From contig NZ_LT594785.1 of the NCBI RefSeq assembly GCF_900091705.1, forward strand, positions 2,178,603 through 2,242,602: DNA of 64,000 bases. The letters run 5' to 3'. The notes beneath the pieces were generated by a model that saw nothing but the letters and a program-made list of their open reading frames with translations, searched no databases and was not told where the DNA came from. A program made the translations under genes and the position numbers. This document shows, piece after piece, positions 17,928 to 27,188 of this stretch (its first letter is position 1; every line of letters starts with the position of its first letter). The DNA is from Clostridium mediterraneense (GTDB lineage Bacteria; Bacillota; Clostridia; Clostridiales; Clostridiaceae).

Positions 17928-19176
17928 TTATCCCTCTCTCCTTTGGTAATTTAGAACATAATATAAAAGAATAAATCAATATCAAAATATACTTCATTTC
18001 TCTTCCATCCATTAGTTCAAAGTTATAAAATCCAAATAAAATACCGAATAATAAAATGCTAAATACAATTTCTTTACTTCTTAAACTCTTCAATATTAAT
18101 GCTAAACTTATCAATATATATGTTATACCTCTTAAAATTCCCCCTTCTATAAACTCATTTATATATACATTATGTGAATTAGTAAAATAAATTTTTTGCC
18201 CCTCATGTTCTGCTTCAATCCATAAAGAATTTGGCATTTTATCAATTCCATTAATATCTTTAACAAAAGTTTCTATACCAGCCTTCCATATAAAGGTTCT
18301 ACTTCCTAAAGTACTAATATCTCTTTTTTCTGAAAGAAACTTAATACTACAACTAAAAATAACTAACAATATAGCTATTAGAGTTATAATTATATTTTTT
18401 TTATTCTTTAATTTCATAAATTTATTAAATATATTAAAATGAAAACTTAAAATAAAAATAACTTCAACAAAATATATTGTAATTCCCATCATAGAATTTG
18501 ATAATATAACACAAATTGTAGATAAAATAATTGCTATTCTTCTTAAATTAATATTTATAGATTTAATTCTATACATAATAAAAGTACATAGCATACAATA
18601 AACTGAAAATCTAGATTTATGAGATAAGAAACCTGATAACCTTAATTCTCCATATAAATTTCTACTTTCCTTAAAATCAACTAAATTAATAATTTTATCA
18701 AAACTAAAAGCTGCATTTGTATAACCAAATATATACATAACTAACGATATTATTAATGAAAGAATAAATGTATACGCTATTACATTAAAGTACTTATTCA
18801 TAACTTCCTTCTTTTCATTTTTTAAATATACTGCAATAAATATAAATCCTATAAATGGTATTATCTTAGTAAGCAAATATACTGCTACTCCTATTTTCAC
18901 AAAAAAACATCTTATAATATTTAAAAGTGAATATATAGAAATTATCATTACTAAGAACTTATTATCTCTTATGAATTCCATATAATAACTTTTATCTCGT
19001 TTAAATTTAAAAATTCTATATAATATAAAAAATATAAAAAATATTGTAGAAGCCTCTATATATATTTCTACATTACCAATTATTAATGTTTTGGACATTA
19101 TTAAACCTAGGGTAAATATTATTATAAAAAAAATGCTATATTGCTCAATTGAATATTTTTTCAACCTTAAATTCAC
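17893..19176 (-). CDS. O-antigen/capsule polymerase-like membrane protein (Wzy)
   Basis: 427 residues with about 10-12 predicted membrane helices and one long extracytoplasmic loop (about residues 280-345), the layout of Wzy polymerases and O-antigen ligases. The start is GTG at 19176 with AAGGGGGAC upstream. Sequence conservation is low in this family, so topology and the position between glycosyltransferase genes in an operon that also carries a flippase and an initiating transferase carry the call. It would polymerize repeat units on the outer face of the membrane. Confidence 0.82.
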   Translation of the reverse strand: MNLRLKKYSIEQYSIFFIIIFTLGLIMSKTLIIGNVEIYIEASTIFFIFFILYRIFKFKRDKSYYMEFIRDNKFLVMIISIYSLLNIIRCFFVKIGVAVYLLTKIIPFIGFIFIAVYLKNEKKEVMNKYFNVIAYTFILSLIISLVMYIFGYTNAAFSFDKIINLVDFKESRNLYGELRLSGFLSHKSRFSVYCMLCTFIMYRIKSININLRRIAIILSTICVILSNSMMGITIYFVEVIFILSFHFNIFNKFMKLKNKKNIIITLIAILLVIFSCSIKFLSEKRDISTLGSRTFIWKAGIETFVKDINGIDKMPNSLWIEAEHEGQKIYFTNSHNVYINEFIEGGILRGITYILISLALILKSLRSKEIVFSILLFGILFGFYNFELMDGREMKYILILIYSFILCSKLPKERGISEKTYYNNLYV

Positions 19177-19198
19177 TACTTGTCCCCCTTAAATAGTA

Positions 19199-20293
19199 TC
19201 AATTATTAAAATTAATTTCTGAAAATATCTCTTGCCACTTTAATACTATATTTTCCTTTTTAAATCTTTTACTTGCCTCTCTTGCTGCACTTCCCATATT
19301 AATTCTTAATTGTTTATTCTGAATTAAATCTGATAACTTACTCTGTAGCATCTCTATATTTAATTCCTCAACTAAAAATCCATTTTTATTATCCTCAATA
19401 ATATCTGATGGTCCAGTTTTTATATCATAACTTATACATGGTAGTCCACAATTCATAGCTTCTAACAATACCATAGGTAGACCCTCGCTCTTTGAAGTCA
19501 TAACATATATATCTGAATTCAAATAAAATTCTTTTATATTCTTAGTGAAGTTTAATATTACTATTTTAGATTTTAAATTTAATTTCTCTATTTCTTTTTT
19601 TAACTTCGATACTTCCGCATCTGTTCCATCACCAATTATATCTACAGACCAATTAGAATATTTAGATTCTATAGCAGCAAATGCTCTTATTAAATCAATA
19701 TAATTTTTATTTGTATCTATTCTACCTACAGAAATTATCTTATTATTATTTTGTTTACTTATATAATCACTTTCAAAACTCAAAATATTAGGTATAACGT
19801 CAATACTTTTACAAAATTTTTTATACAAATCTATCTCTTTAGATGTTAATAATATTAATTTATCAACTTTCCTATATATTAATTTAGTAATAAATCTCCA
19901 TCCTTTTTCTAAGTGATTATAAGCTCCATGTTCACATGCTATCAATTTGGTCTTTTTCTTTCCTATTAAGGATAAATAAGAATAAATATTTAAATGAGCA
20001 TTAGTAGATATAATAAAATCATAGTCTTTATAACTTAAATTCTTTTTAATTTCCTTTATAAAATAAATTTGTTTATAAATTTTATTTGTTTTAATATTTA
20101 TATCTATATTTAAATATTTTACTGATATATTTTCATTTATTTTATAATTTTGTTCTTGTCCACAAGATTTAAAACAAGAAATTATGTCTATAGAATAATC
20201 TGTTAATTCATCAAATGCATTTGCTAAATTCGTAACAGTTCTAGCTACTCCACCTTGTGAATTAATATCAGATAATAATATTGCAATTCTCAT
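19199..20293 (-). CDS. family 4 glycosyltransferase
   Basis: 364 residues, GT-B fold. The N-terminal acceptor domain starts with RIAILLSDINSQGGVARTV (about 2-20). The C-terminal donor domain has SVGRIDTNKNY (about 187-197) and the retaining EX7E region SEGLPMVLLEAMNCGLP near 268-284. It lies 8 bp downstream of another GT4 gene, in a tightly packed operon. Donor sugar unknown; UDP-Gal, UDP-Glc or UDP-GalNAc are common in this subgroup. Confidence 0.9.
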   Translation of the reverse strand: MRIAILLSDINSQGGVARTVTNLANAFDELTDYSIDIISCFKSCGQEQNYKINENISVKYLNIDINIKTNKIYKQIYFIKEIKKNLSYKDYDFIISTNAHLNIYSYLSLIGKKKTKLIACEHGAYNHLEKGWRFITKLIYRKVDKLILLTSKEIDLYKKFCKSIDVIPNILSFESDYISKQNNNKIISVGRIDTNKNYIDLIRAFAAIESKYSNWSVDIIGDGTDAEVSKLKKEIEKLNLKSKIVILNFTKNIKEFYLNSDIYVMTSKSEGLPMVLLEAMNCGLPCISYDIKTGPSDIIEDNKNGFLVEELNIEMLQSKLSDLIQNKQLRINMGSAAREASKRFKKENIVLKWQEIFSEINFNN

Positions 20294-20301
20294 TACCTAT
20301 T

Positions 20302-21678
20302 TTATTTCTCCTTTATATTTAATTTATAGATATTTTTTATCCTCTCTGTATGTTTTTGAATATCATATTCAAACTTCATATTAATAATATTTTCATTTAA
20401 CTCTATAAGAATTCTTTTATTATTACTTATTTGTACTATTTTATCTGCAATTGAATTTATATTGGAATCAACTATAAATCCTATAGGCCTAGACTTATTT
20501 ATATTTATCAAATCTTTACTACCTACACTTTTAGTTACTATTATAGGAACTCCATAACTCAAAGCTTCTAATGCTGTAAATCCGAAACTCTCTATACAAA
20601 TACTTGGTATAATCAATATATCTGTATTTTTGAATATATTTTGTAAATCCTTATACTTATACTTTCCATTTATACTTAAATTTTTATTATTAAACTTATC
20701 ACTGCCTATGCAATTCCCATAAACACTTAAACTTATATTCTCATAACCTCTTTTTTCAATTTCTTCAAGTACATTACAAATTAAATTAAATCCTTTATAG
20801 GGTTTATTAGGACCTAAATATAAAACATTTAATCTTTCTTCTTTAAAAGACTTCTTTATCCTAAAATCTTTAATATCAGAATGTGTTATATTTTCTATAT
20901 ATCCTCTAGGATTATTTAAATACTTAGAATATATCTCCTTTGATAATGAGCTATTATATAAAAATATATCAATTAATAAATACATCTCTCTATAATAATT
21001 AACTAACTTCTGATAATTTTCTATTTCATTTTTAGATATATCTCCTTCATCTAACAGATTATTCACAGAACCATTTCTAAATATGATTTTATCTTTAAAG
21101 TAATCTATAACCCCTATATTTTTTACTTCTCTATAGACTCTAGATTGAAGTAAAGTTATTTTTTTAATACTATTATTATTATTTAAAATATTACATTTAG
21201 CACATTTACTTACATCATAAGATTCACAAATATTATGCTTTCTATCTATAAAATTACCTCTATTACATATTCCATAATAATCATGTGTAGTAAAAGCTAT
21301 CTTTATATTTAACACTTTACATGATTCTAAAAATTCTTTATGTAATCCCATAATTGTATGTATATGAACTATATCTGGTTTTATATCTTTAAGATAATTG
21401 TAATAAATATCATGTTCTATCTTTTCCATAAATCTAATAGGATTACATACTCCTCCTAAAAGAGCTACGGGTAATGGATTTATAATTTCATAAACATTTA
21501 TTCCAAAATATTTTTTATAATATTTTATACTTGTTTTATATTTATTAATTCTTCCTGGAAATAATAGAGTAACATCATCACCATTCTTAACTTGTTGTTT
21601 CATTAAATCTGTAGAATATTTAGTTAAACCACCACTTCTATATGGAGGTAATCCTAATGAATAATGTAGTATTCGCAT
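20302..21678 (-). CDS. family 4 glycosyltransferase with Cys-rich insert
   Basis: 458 residues, longer than the neighbouring GT4. The N-terminal domain has SGGLTKYSTDLM (about 16-27) and HIHTIMGLH. An insert at about residues 130-165 carries five cysteines (CNRGNF, HNICESY, CAKCN), probably a small metal-binding knob seen in some GT4 proteins. A helical insert follows (165-255). The C-terminal donor domain has VLYLGPNKPYKG and IESFGFTALEALSYGVP (about 363-379). It adds one sugar to the repeat unit; specificity is unknown. Confidence 0.88.
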   Translation of the reverse strand: MRILHYSLGLPPYRSGGLTKYSTDLMKQQVKNGDDVTLLFPGRINKYKTSIKYYKKYFGINVYEIINPLPVALLGGVCNPIRFMEKIEHDIYYNYLKDIKPDIVHIHTIMGLHKEFLESCKVLNIKIAFTTHDYYGICNRGNFIDRKHNICESYDVSKCAKCNILNNNNSIKKITLLQSRVYREVKNIGVIDYFKDKIIFRNGSVNNLLDEGDISKNEIENYQKLVNYYREMYLLIDIFLYNSSLSKEIYSKYLNNPRGYIENITHSDIKDFRIKKSFKEERLNVLYLGPNKPYKGFNLICNVLEEIEKRGYENISLSVYGNCIGSDKFNNKNLSINGKYKYKDLQNIFKNTDILIIPSICIESFGFTALEALSYGVPIIVTKSVGSKDLININKSRPIGFIVDSNINSIADKIVQISNNKRILIELNENIINMKFEYDIQKHTERIKNIYKLNIKEK

Positions 21679-21688
21679 AGTTTTCCCC

Positions 21689-22843
21689 CTACTTTAGAAA
21701 TAAACTTTCATATTTATTGATTATGTAACTCCAACTATAACTTTCCTCTATTCGCTTTTTAGCTTTATTAGAAAGTTCTGCTCTAAAGTTATCCTTAAAA
21801 TTATCTAAATCATTAATTATATTTGCTAAATTACCATTATTCTTATTAAAGTAAATTGCACCATCCATTCCAACTTCTTTATTAAATCCAACATCTAAAA
21901 GTAAATTTAATTCTGTTGTTGCTAACGCTTCTAATAATGATGGATTAGTTCCTCCTACTTCATGACCATGTAAGTAGCAATATGCGTTTTCTCTTATATA
22001 TTTTAATAATTCTTGATCATAAACTGTTCCAACAAATTTTATTCTCTTGTCCTTATCAAAATTAGTTCTATCTTTCAATTCATTATAGAATTTATTATTC
22101 TCAACATTTGTTATTAAAACAAAATCCTTATCTGTTTTTGATTTCATAAACTCTTTTATCATAGTTTCATAATTATTTTCGGGTACAAATCTACCAACTA
22201 CTAAATAGTAATTTTTCTCTTTAATTCTCTTCTCCCTATACCATTTAACTACTTTATCACTTTCATTATTTAAAATTGATTTAGAACTATCTGCTCCATA
22301 AGCAATAAATGTTGTTTTAGGATTATATTTTTTATAATCTTCAACTATATATTTCTCAATATTTATAGAATCACATACTAATAAATCTGCATGTTTAACC
22401 ATAAGTCTTTCAGATACTTTCCAATATTTCTTTATAAAAGTATTCCACTTTCCTCTTTTCCACTCATGTCCATCAGGATTAACAAACAACTTAATCCCTA
22501 ATTTTTTCATTTGTTTTTTATAACTTCCTATAAAAGGTCCTATTCTACAAGCTAAAACATATATAATGGCATTTTCCAACTTATTTTCCTTAATATAATC
22601 TATTGATTTTCTTAATGCTAATAAATCATAATAAACTGCTTTAGCTGGTCCAATATTAGGAACTTTTATATTAAAACATCTTGCATTATTATAGGTAAAT
22701 TCTTCATTATTGTCTGATAAACAAGATACATGATACTTTAAATCTTTACTTACCTGACCTTCAGTAAGTTTATCAACAAATGTTTCAAATCCTCCATAAT
22801 TTGCTGGTATTCCTTTAGATCCTATTATAAATATATTTTTCAT
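21689..22843 (-). CDS. DUF1972/GT4 glycosyltransferase, Cps2T/WchF-like rhamnosyltransferase
   Basis: 384 residues. The N-terminus has the DUF1972 signature IIGSKGIPANYGGFETFVDKL (about 5-25, slightly shortened here to key residues GIPANYGGFETF), followed by a GT-B donor domain with VVGRFVPENNYETM and GGTNPSLLEALATTELNL. In streptococcal capsule loci, proteins of this type (Cps2T/WchF) add the first L-rhamnose onto the primer sugar made by the initiating transferase. The gene follows the initiating transferase directly, and rmlABCD is in the same operon, so a rhamnosyltransferase acting second in repeat-unit assembly is a reasonable inference. Confidence 0.85.
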   Translation of the reverse strand: MKNIFIIGSKGIPANYGGFETFVDKLTEGQVSKDLKYHVSCLSDNNEEFTYNNARCFNIKVPNIGPAKAVYYDLLALRKSIDYIKENKLENAIIYVLACRIGPFIGSYKKQMKKLGIKLFVNPDGHEWKRGKWNTFIKKYWKVSERLMVKHADLLVCDSINIEKYIVEDYKKYNPKTTFIAYGADSSKSILNNESDKVVKWYREKRIKEKNYYLVVGRFVPENNYETMIKEFMKSKTDKDFVLITNVENNKFYNELKDRTNFDKDKRIKFVGTVYDQELLKYIRENAYCYLHGHEVGGTNPSLLEALATTELNLLLDVGFNKEVGMDGAIYFNKNNGNLANIINDLDNFKDNFRAELSNKAKKRIEESYSWSYIINKYESLFLK

Positions 22844-22852
22844 AAGTTCCCC

Positions 22853-23509
22853 CTAACTAGCATTCTTATCACCTATTAATACTGTAAAGGTTTTAAAAAT
22901 TAGCTTTATATCAATCCACATATTTCTTTCTCTTACATATTTAATATCAAGCTCCATCCATTCTTCAAATGGAATATCATCTCTACCTTGAACCTGCCAA
23001 TAACAAGTAAGTCCTGGTTTTACATCTAATCTTTCTAACATCCAAGATTCAAACTGCATAACTTCCTTTGGAAGACTAGGCCTTGGTCCTACTAAACTCA
23101 TTTCCCCTTTTAAAACATTGATAAGTTGAGGTAATTCATCTATGCTTGTCCTTCTTATAAATCTTCCTATTTTAGTTACCCTAGGATCTTGCTTTATTTT
23201 AAACATAGGTCCTTTTCTTTCATTTCTTTTTTTTAATTTTTCTTTAAGTTCTTCTGCATTAATAACCATAGAACGAAATTTATACATTTTGAATTTTTGC
23301 CCATTAAGTCCAACTCTCTCTTGTGAAAATATTATAGGGCCTTTTGAATCTAACTTTATTAAAATTGCTATTAATAAATATAAAGGAGATAAAACTATTA
23401 TTCCTATTAATGATCCAACTATATCCATAACTCTTTTCGAATATAAATATAATTTATTAGGTTTAACTTTTATAAGTTTGTCATCATCAGCTAACTCTTC
23501 ATTTAACAT
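22853..23509 (-). CDS. initiating sugar-1-phosphate transferase (short WbaP/CpsE/WcaJ-type)
   Basis: 218 residues. It contains only the catalytic polyprenyl-phosphate glycosyl-1-phosphate transferase core: a membrane-associated helix at about 29-51, then KMYKFRSMVINAEELK, RRTSIDELPQL and LVGPRPSLPKEV. It transfers a sugar-1-phosphate (commonly glucose or galactose) to undecaprenyl phosphate at the inner face of the membrane and starts each repeat unit. It is the first gene of the operon that runs leftward to 9318. It lacks the N-terminal four-helix and flavodoxin-like domains of the large WbaP/WcaJ enzymes. Confidence 0.93.
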   Translation of the reverse strand: MLNEELADDDKLIKVKPNKLYLYSKRVMDIVGSLIGIIVLSPLYLLIAILIKLDSKGPIIFSQERVGLNGQKFKMYKFRSMVINAEELKEKLKKRNERKGPMFKIKQDPRVTKIGRFIRRTSIDELPQLINVLKGEMSLVGPRPSLPKEVMQFESWMLERLDVKPGLTCYWQVQGRDDIPFEEWMELDIKYVRERNMWIDIKLIFKTFTVLIGDKNAS

Positions 23510-23875
23510 ATTAATCCCCCCTTAAATTAACATATTGGTGCAAATCCAACTTTTAACAAACATTTTTTTCTATTTTTACATAAATTTTTACTATAAATCA
23601 TGGATTATTATATCATAAATTATATTATTAAAAATAAATTTGCTATTTTTTTTACGATTATTTAATCTTTTCTTTTTATTCAATGTATTTTTTTTATCAA
23701 ATTATTAATTTATTTAATTTTATTTACTTATTATGTAAATAATTAAGGGTATTTATTTTATTTAACTTTAGTATTACTTTTACTAATTTATATTATGGGA
23801 TGACATTTGATAGCTATATTGATATAATTAAATGTATTTAAAAATTATTTAAATCAATATAAATATTTGTAATCT
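23510..23875. other. divergent intergenic region upstream of the polysaccharide operon
   Basis: About 365 bp, extremely AT-rich, holding the leftward promoter of the polysaccharide operon and the rightward promoter of the P-loop gene. I see no riboswitch or anti-terminator element. Confidence 0.5.
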
Positions 23876-23890
23876 ATGGGGGTTTATATA

Positions 23891-24499
23891 ATGCCAATCA
23901 GAATAGCAATTCTTGGAGGACCAAGATGTGGTAAGACAACTTTAATTCAACAACTTTATGTAGATTTTAAAATAAGAGGTCTTAATGTTGGTGCAGCAAC
24001 AGAATATAGCACAGAATACTTAAAAGAAAAAGGAATGATTGAAAATATTGCAGAACAATATGGAATATATCTTGGTCAATATAGATTAGAAGAAACTCTA
24101 AATGACTTTGACTATGCTTTAACAGACTATGCAACATTCGTTCCATACATATATACAAGATTTATGCTTGGAAATAAGAAAAGAACAGCAAAAGATATAG
24201 CTATCTTAAACGACTTATATGGACTAGCTCTAAAAGATTTAGCAAAATATGACCATATTTTCTTTGTACCAAGAGAATTTGGATATGAAAAAGATGGAGT
24301 TAGATGGCAAGATGCAGATACTGCTGTAGCAGTTGATGAAGCTATAAAACAATTTTTAGATTCAGAACATGTTAAATATTCAACAATAACAGGTTCTACT
24401 AAAGAAAGAGCTGATAAAATTCTTTCAATAGTTGGTATTGATAAAACTGACATTGTTCCTACTATTGAGGAAGCTTGTTCTAAAAAGGCAAAGAAATAA
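23891..24499 (+). CDS. P-loop NTPase of unknown function (AAA_28/NadR kinase-like)
   Basis: About 202 residues. An upstream ATG at 23876 overlaps the GGGGG ribosome binding site (23878-23882), so the ATG at 23891 (MPIRIAILGG) is the better start. A Walker A motif GGPRCGKTTL lies at about 8-17. The middle has acidic and aromatic residues (YLGQYRLEETLNDFDYALTD) and a region resembling the lid of nucleoside or nicotinamide-riboside kinases; the IFFVPREFGYEKDGVRW stretch is near 128-144. It resembles small ATP-binding proteins annotated as AAA_28 or NadR/Ttd14-like. Substrate is unknown. It has its own terminator and is followed by prfC. Confidence 0.75.
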   Translation: MPIRIAILGGPRCGKTTLIQQLYVDFKIRGLNVGAATEYSTEYLKEKGMIENIAEQYGIYLGQYRLEETLNDFDYALTDYATFVPYIYTRFMLGNKKRTAKDIAILNDLYGLALKDLAKYDHIFFVPREFGYEKDGVRWQDADTAVAVDEAIKQFLDSEHVKYSTITGSTKERADKILSIVGIDKTDIVPTIEEACSKKAKK

Positions 24500-24513
24500 C
24501 TTAATAAAATATT

Positions 24514-24558
24514 AAAATAAAACTAGGTTTTTCTAAGGATTAATCTAGTTTTATTTTA
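24514..24558 (+). terminator. terminator downstream of the P-loop gene
   Basis: Perfect 13-base arms (24514-24526 and 24545-24557) around an 18-base loop, with the right arm ending in a T-rich tract. Confidence 0.75.
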
Positions 24559-24576
24559 TACCTATACTTATTTTTA

Positions 24577-24585
24577 TGTTATAAT
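24577..24585 (+). promoter_or_regulatory. extended -10 promoter element for prfC
   Basis: TGT followed by TATAAT (24580-24585) is a consensus extended -10 box about 70 bp before the prfC start. The -35 region is weak. Confidence 0.5.
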
Positions 24586-24655
24586 GTTTAGGTTAAACTG
24601 TTAGAAATTTAAAGTTAGATTTTATTCTAAGCTATTAAATTAAGGAGGATATAAA

Positions 24656-26248
24656 TTGTCTAATTTAGTAAATGAAATAGAAAAGAGAAGAACCTTCGCT
24701 ATTATCTCTCACCCTGATGCTGGTAAAACAACATTAACTGAGAAGTTCCTTTTATATGGAGGAGCTATTAGAATGGCTGGTTCTGTTAAAGCTAGAAAAG
24801 CTGCTACTCATGCAGTGTCAGACTGGATGGAAATAGAAAAACAAAGAGGTATTTCTGTAACCTCATCAGTTATGCAATTTAATTATGATGGCTACTGTAT
24901 AAATATTCTTGATACTCCAGGTCACCAAGATTTCTCAGAGGATACATATAGAACACTTATAGCTGCCGATTCAGCTGTTATGGTTGTTGATGGAGCTAAA
25001 GGGGTTGAGCCTCAAACAAGAAAGCTATTCCAAGTAGCATCACTTAGAGAAATCCCTATTTTTACATTTATAAATAAAATGGATAGAGAAACTAAAGATC
25101 CTTTTGAATTATTAGAAGATATCGAAGGAGAACTTGGAATTAAAACTTATCCAATGAACTGGCCTATAGGTTCAGGAAAAGATTTTAAAGGTGTTTATGA
25201 TAGAAGAACTGAAACTGTTATAGCATTCTCAGGTGGAAATCATGGACAAAGTGAAGTTGAAACAACTAAACTTTCTATAAATGACCCTGCTGCTAAAGAA
25301 CTTTTAGGAGATCATCTTTATAATAAACTTATGGAAGATATTGAACTTCTTGATATTGCTGGAGATGAATTTGATAAAGAAGCTGTTCAAAAAGGTGAAT
25401 TATCACCAGTATTCTTTGGATCTGCTCTTACAAACTTTGGTGTTGCTCCATTCTTAAGCGATTTCTTAAGACTTACATCAAGACCATTATCAAGAAATTC
25501 AACAAAAGGTGAAATAGATCCTGTTGAAGAACCATTCTCTGCTTTTGTATTTAAAATACAAGCTAATATGAATAAAGCTCATAGAGATAGACTTGCATTT
25601 ATGAGAATTTGTTCTGGAGAATTCAAAAAAGGAATGGATGTATTCCATGTTCAAGGTGGTAAAAAAATAAAGCTTGCACAACCTCAACAATTCTTAGCTC
25701 AAGATAGAGAAACTGTTGAAACAGCTTATGCTGGAGATATTATTGGTGTATTTGACCCAGGTATATTCTCAATAGGTGATACTTTATGTTCATCATCAAA
25801 TAAATTTAAATTTGAAGGAATCCCAGTATTTGCTCCTGAACACTTTGCTAGAGTTAGACCTGTTGATACAATGAAGAGAAAACAATTCATTAAGGGAGTT
25901 ACTCAAATTGCACAAGAAGGAGCAATCCAAGCATTTAAGGAACTTCATATAGGTATGGAAGAAATAATCGTTGGTGTTGTTGGTGTTCTTCAATTCGAAG
26001 TTCTTGAATACAGATTAAAGAATGAATATAATGTTGATATTAAAATGGATAGACTTGACTATAGATTTGTAAGATGGTTAGAAAATGATGTTGATCCTGA
26101 AACATTAAATCTTACATCAGATACTAAGAAAGTTAAGGATATGAGAGATAGAAACCTTCTTATATTCCAAAACGACTGGGGAATTAGCTGGGCTCTAGAC
26201 CACAATCCTAATGTAGTATTATCAGATATAGGTAAGTCTGATGACTAA
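24656..26248 (+). CDS. prfC: peptide chain release factor 3
   Basis: Translational GTPase (RF3) that recycles RF1/RF2 after termination. 530 residues. The start is TTG at 24656, chosen because GGAGGAT lies seven bases upstream. G1 is SHPDAGKTTL (about 18-27), switch I contains EKQRGISVTSS, G3 is DTPGHQDFSEDTYR, and G4 is NKMD. The C-terminal part has the RF3-specific domain (GVVGVLQFEVLEYRL, and ENDVDPETLN). It is a single-gene unit ended by a strong hairpin shared with the convergent Cof phosphatase gene. Confidence 0.97.
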   Translation: MSNLVNEIEKRRTFAIISHPDAGKTTLTEKFLLYGGAIRMAGSVKARKAATHAVSDWMEIEKQRGISVTSSVMQFNYDGYCINILDTPGHQDFSEDTYRTLIAADSAVMVVDGAKGVEPQTRKLFQVASLREIPIFTFINKMDRETKDPFELLEDIEGELGIKTYPMNWPIGSGKDFKGVYDRRTETVIAFSGGNHGQSEVETTKLSINDPAAKELLGDHLYNKLMEDIELLDIAGDEFDKEAVQKGELSPVFFGSALTNFGVAPFLSDFLRLTSRPLSRNSTKGEIDPVEEPFSAFVFKIQANMNKAHRDRLAFMRICSGEFKKGMDVFHVQGGKKIKLAQPQQFLAQDRETVETAYAGDIIGVFDPGIFSIGDTLCSSSNKFKFEGIPVFAPEHFARVRPVDTMKRKQFIKGVTQIAQEGAIQAFKELHIGMEEIIVGVVGVLQFEVLEYRLKNEYNVDIKMDRLDYRFVRWLENDVDPETLNLTSDTKKVKDMRDRNLLIFQNDWGISWALDHNPNVVLSDIGKSDD

Positions 26249-26263
26249 TATTTTTCAGGAAAT

Positions 26264-26295
26264 AAAAAAGATGTCTAAAAAAGACATCTTTTTTT
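26264..26295. terminator. bidirectional terminator between prfC and the second Cof phosphatase gene
   Basis: Arms AAAAAAGATGTC (26264-26275) and GACATCTTTTTT (26283-26294) form a 12-bp stem with long A- and T-runs between convergent genes. Confidence 0.9.
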
Positions 26296-27121
26296 ATTCT
26301 AGAATAAACTTTTGTATTACCTTACCTACTCCAGCTTCACTATTTGTATCAGTTATATAATCTGCATTTTCTTTTACTATATCTAAAGCATTTCCCATAG
26401 CTACTCCAAGTCCTGCATACTTTATCATACTAAGATCATTTTCACTATCCCCTATACAGATAACCTCTTCTCTATCTATACCAAGCATCTGAGCAAGTAT
26501 TTTTACTGCATTTCCTTTTGATGTGCCTTTAGGCATTACCTCAAAATTATTATGCCATGAACTAACAACTTCTAAATCATCATATTTTTGCATTTCTTCT
26601 TTTGCTTTATTTAAAGTTTCTTTATTTTCATTTTCAATACAAATTGCTTTAAGTATTTTTCCTTTAAACTCATCAAATACTTTATCAAAGTCTGCATTTT
26701 CTTTAAATTTAATTTTATATTCATCTGCAAGCTCTGCATCCATAGTCTTATATGCATGATTATCTGGTATAACTGATTCAGTTATCATAGTATCACAAGT
26801 ATTGAAGTATACATTTAAATTATATTTTTTTATTACTTCAAGTATTTTATAAAACTGTTCTTTTGATAAATTAGACTCGTATATAACTTCATCTTTATCT
26901 TTCTCTCTTATATAAGCTCCATTTGATGCAATAATTGGAGTATCAGTTCCTATTAAATCAGAATATCTTTTTGCTGAAGTGAATATTCTTCCAGTAGTAA
27001 TAGCTACCTTAACACCTTGCTTTGTAGCCTCTTTTATCATTTCTTTATTTAACTCTGGTACTTCATGTTTATCACTCAAAAGTGTACCATCCATATCGAT
27101 ACAAATTAATTTATATTTCAT
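26294..27121 (-). CDS. Cof-type HAD-IIB family phosphatase
   Basis: 275 residues, paralogue of the gene at 7210-8016. Motif I is CIDMDGTLL with the nucleophile Asp at about residue 9, motif II is ITTGRIF, the conserved Lys is in PKGTSKGNAVK, and motif IV is GDSENDLSMIKYAGLGVAMGN (key residues Asp and Asn near 222-226). Substrate is not predictable. It lies 67 bp downstream of an LCP-family gene on the same strand, with no clear terminator between them, so they may be co-transcribed. Confidence 0.9.
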   Translation of the reverse strand: MKYKLICIDMDGTLLSDKHEVPELNKEMIKEATKQGVKVAITTGRIFTSAKRYSDLIGTDTPIIASNGAYIREKDKDEVIYESNLSKEQFYKILEVIKKYNLNVYFNTCDTMITESVIPDNHAYKTMDAELADEYKIKFKENADFDKVFDEFKGKILKAICIENENKETLNKAKEEMQKYDDLEVVSSWHNNFEVMPKGTSKGNAVKILAQMLGIDREEVICIGDSENDLSMIKYAGLGVAMGNALDIVKENADYITDTNSEAGVGKVIQKFILE

Positions 27122-27188
27122 ATATTATCACCGTCCCTTAGATTAGTTTTAACATTAAAGCCAAAAATAATCTAGACTTGTATAGATT

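Noticed and set aside
23142..23525. Open frame of 127 codons on the plus strand
   Set aside because: Antisense shadow of the initiating sugar transferase, which has clear family motifs.
24127..24453. Open frame of 108 codons on the minus strand
   Set aside because: Antisense to the P-loop NTPase; no binding site and no independent motif.
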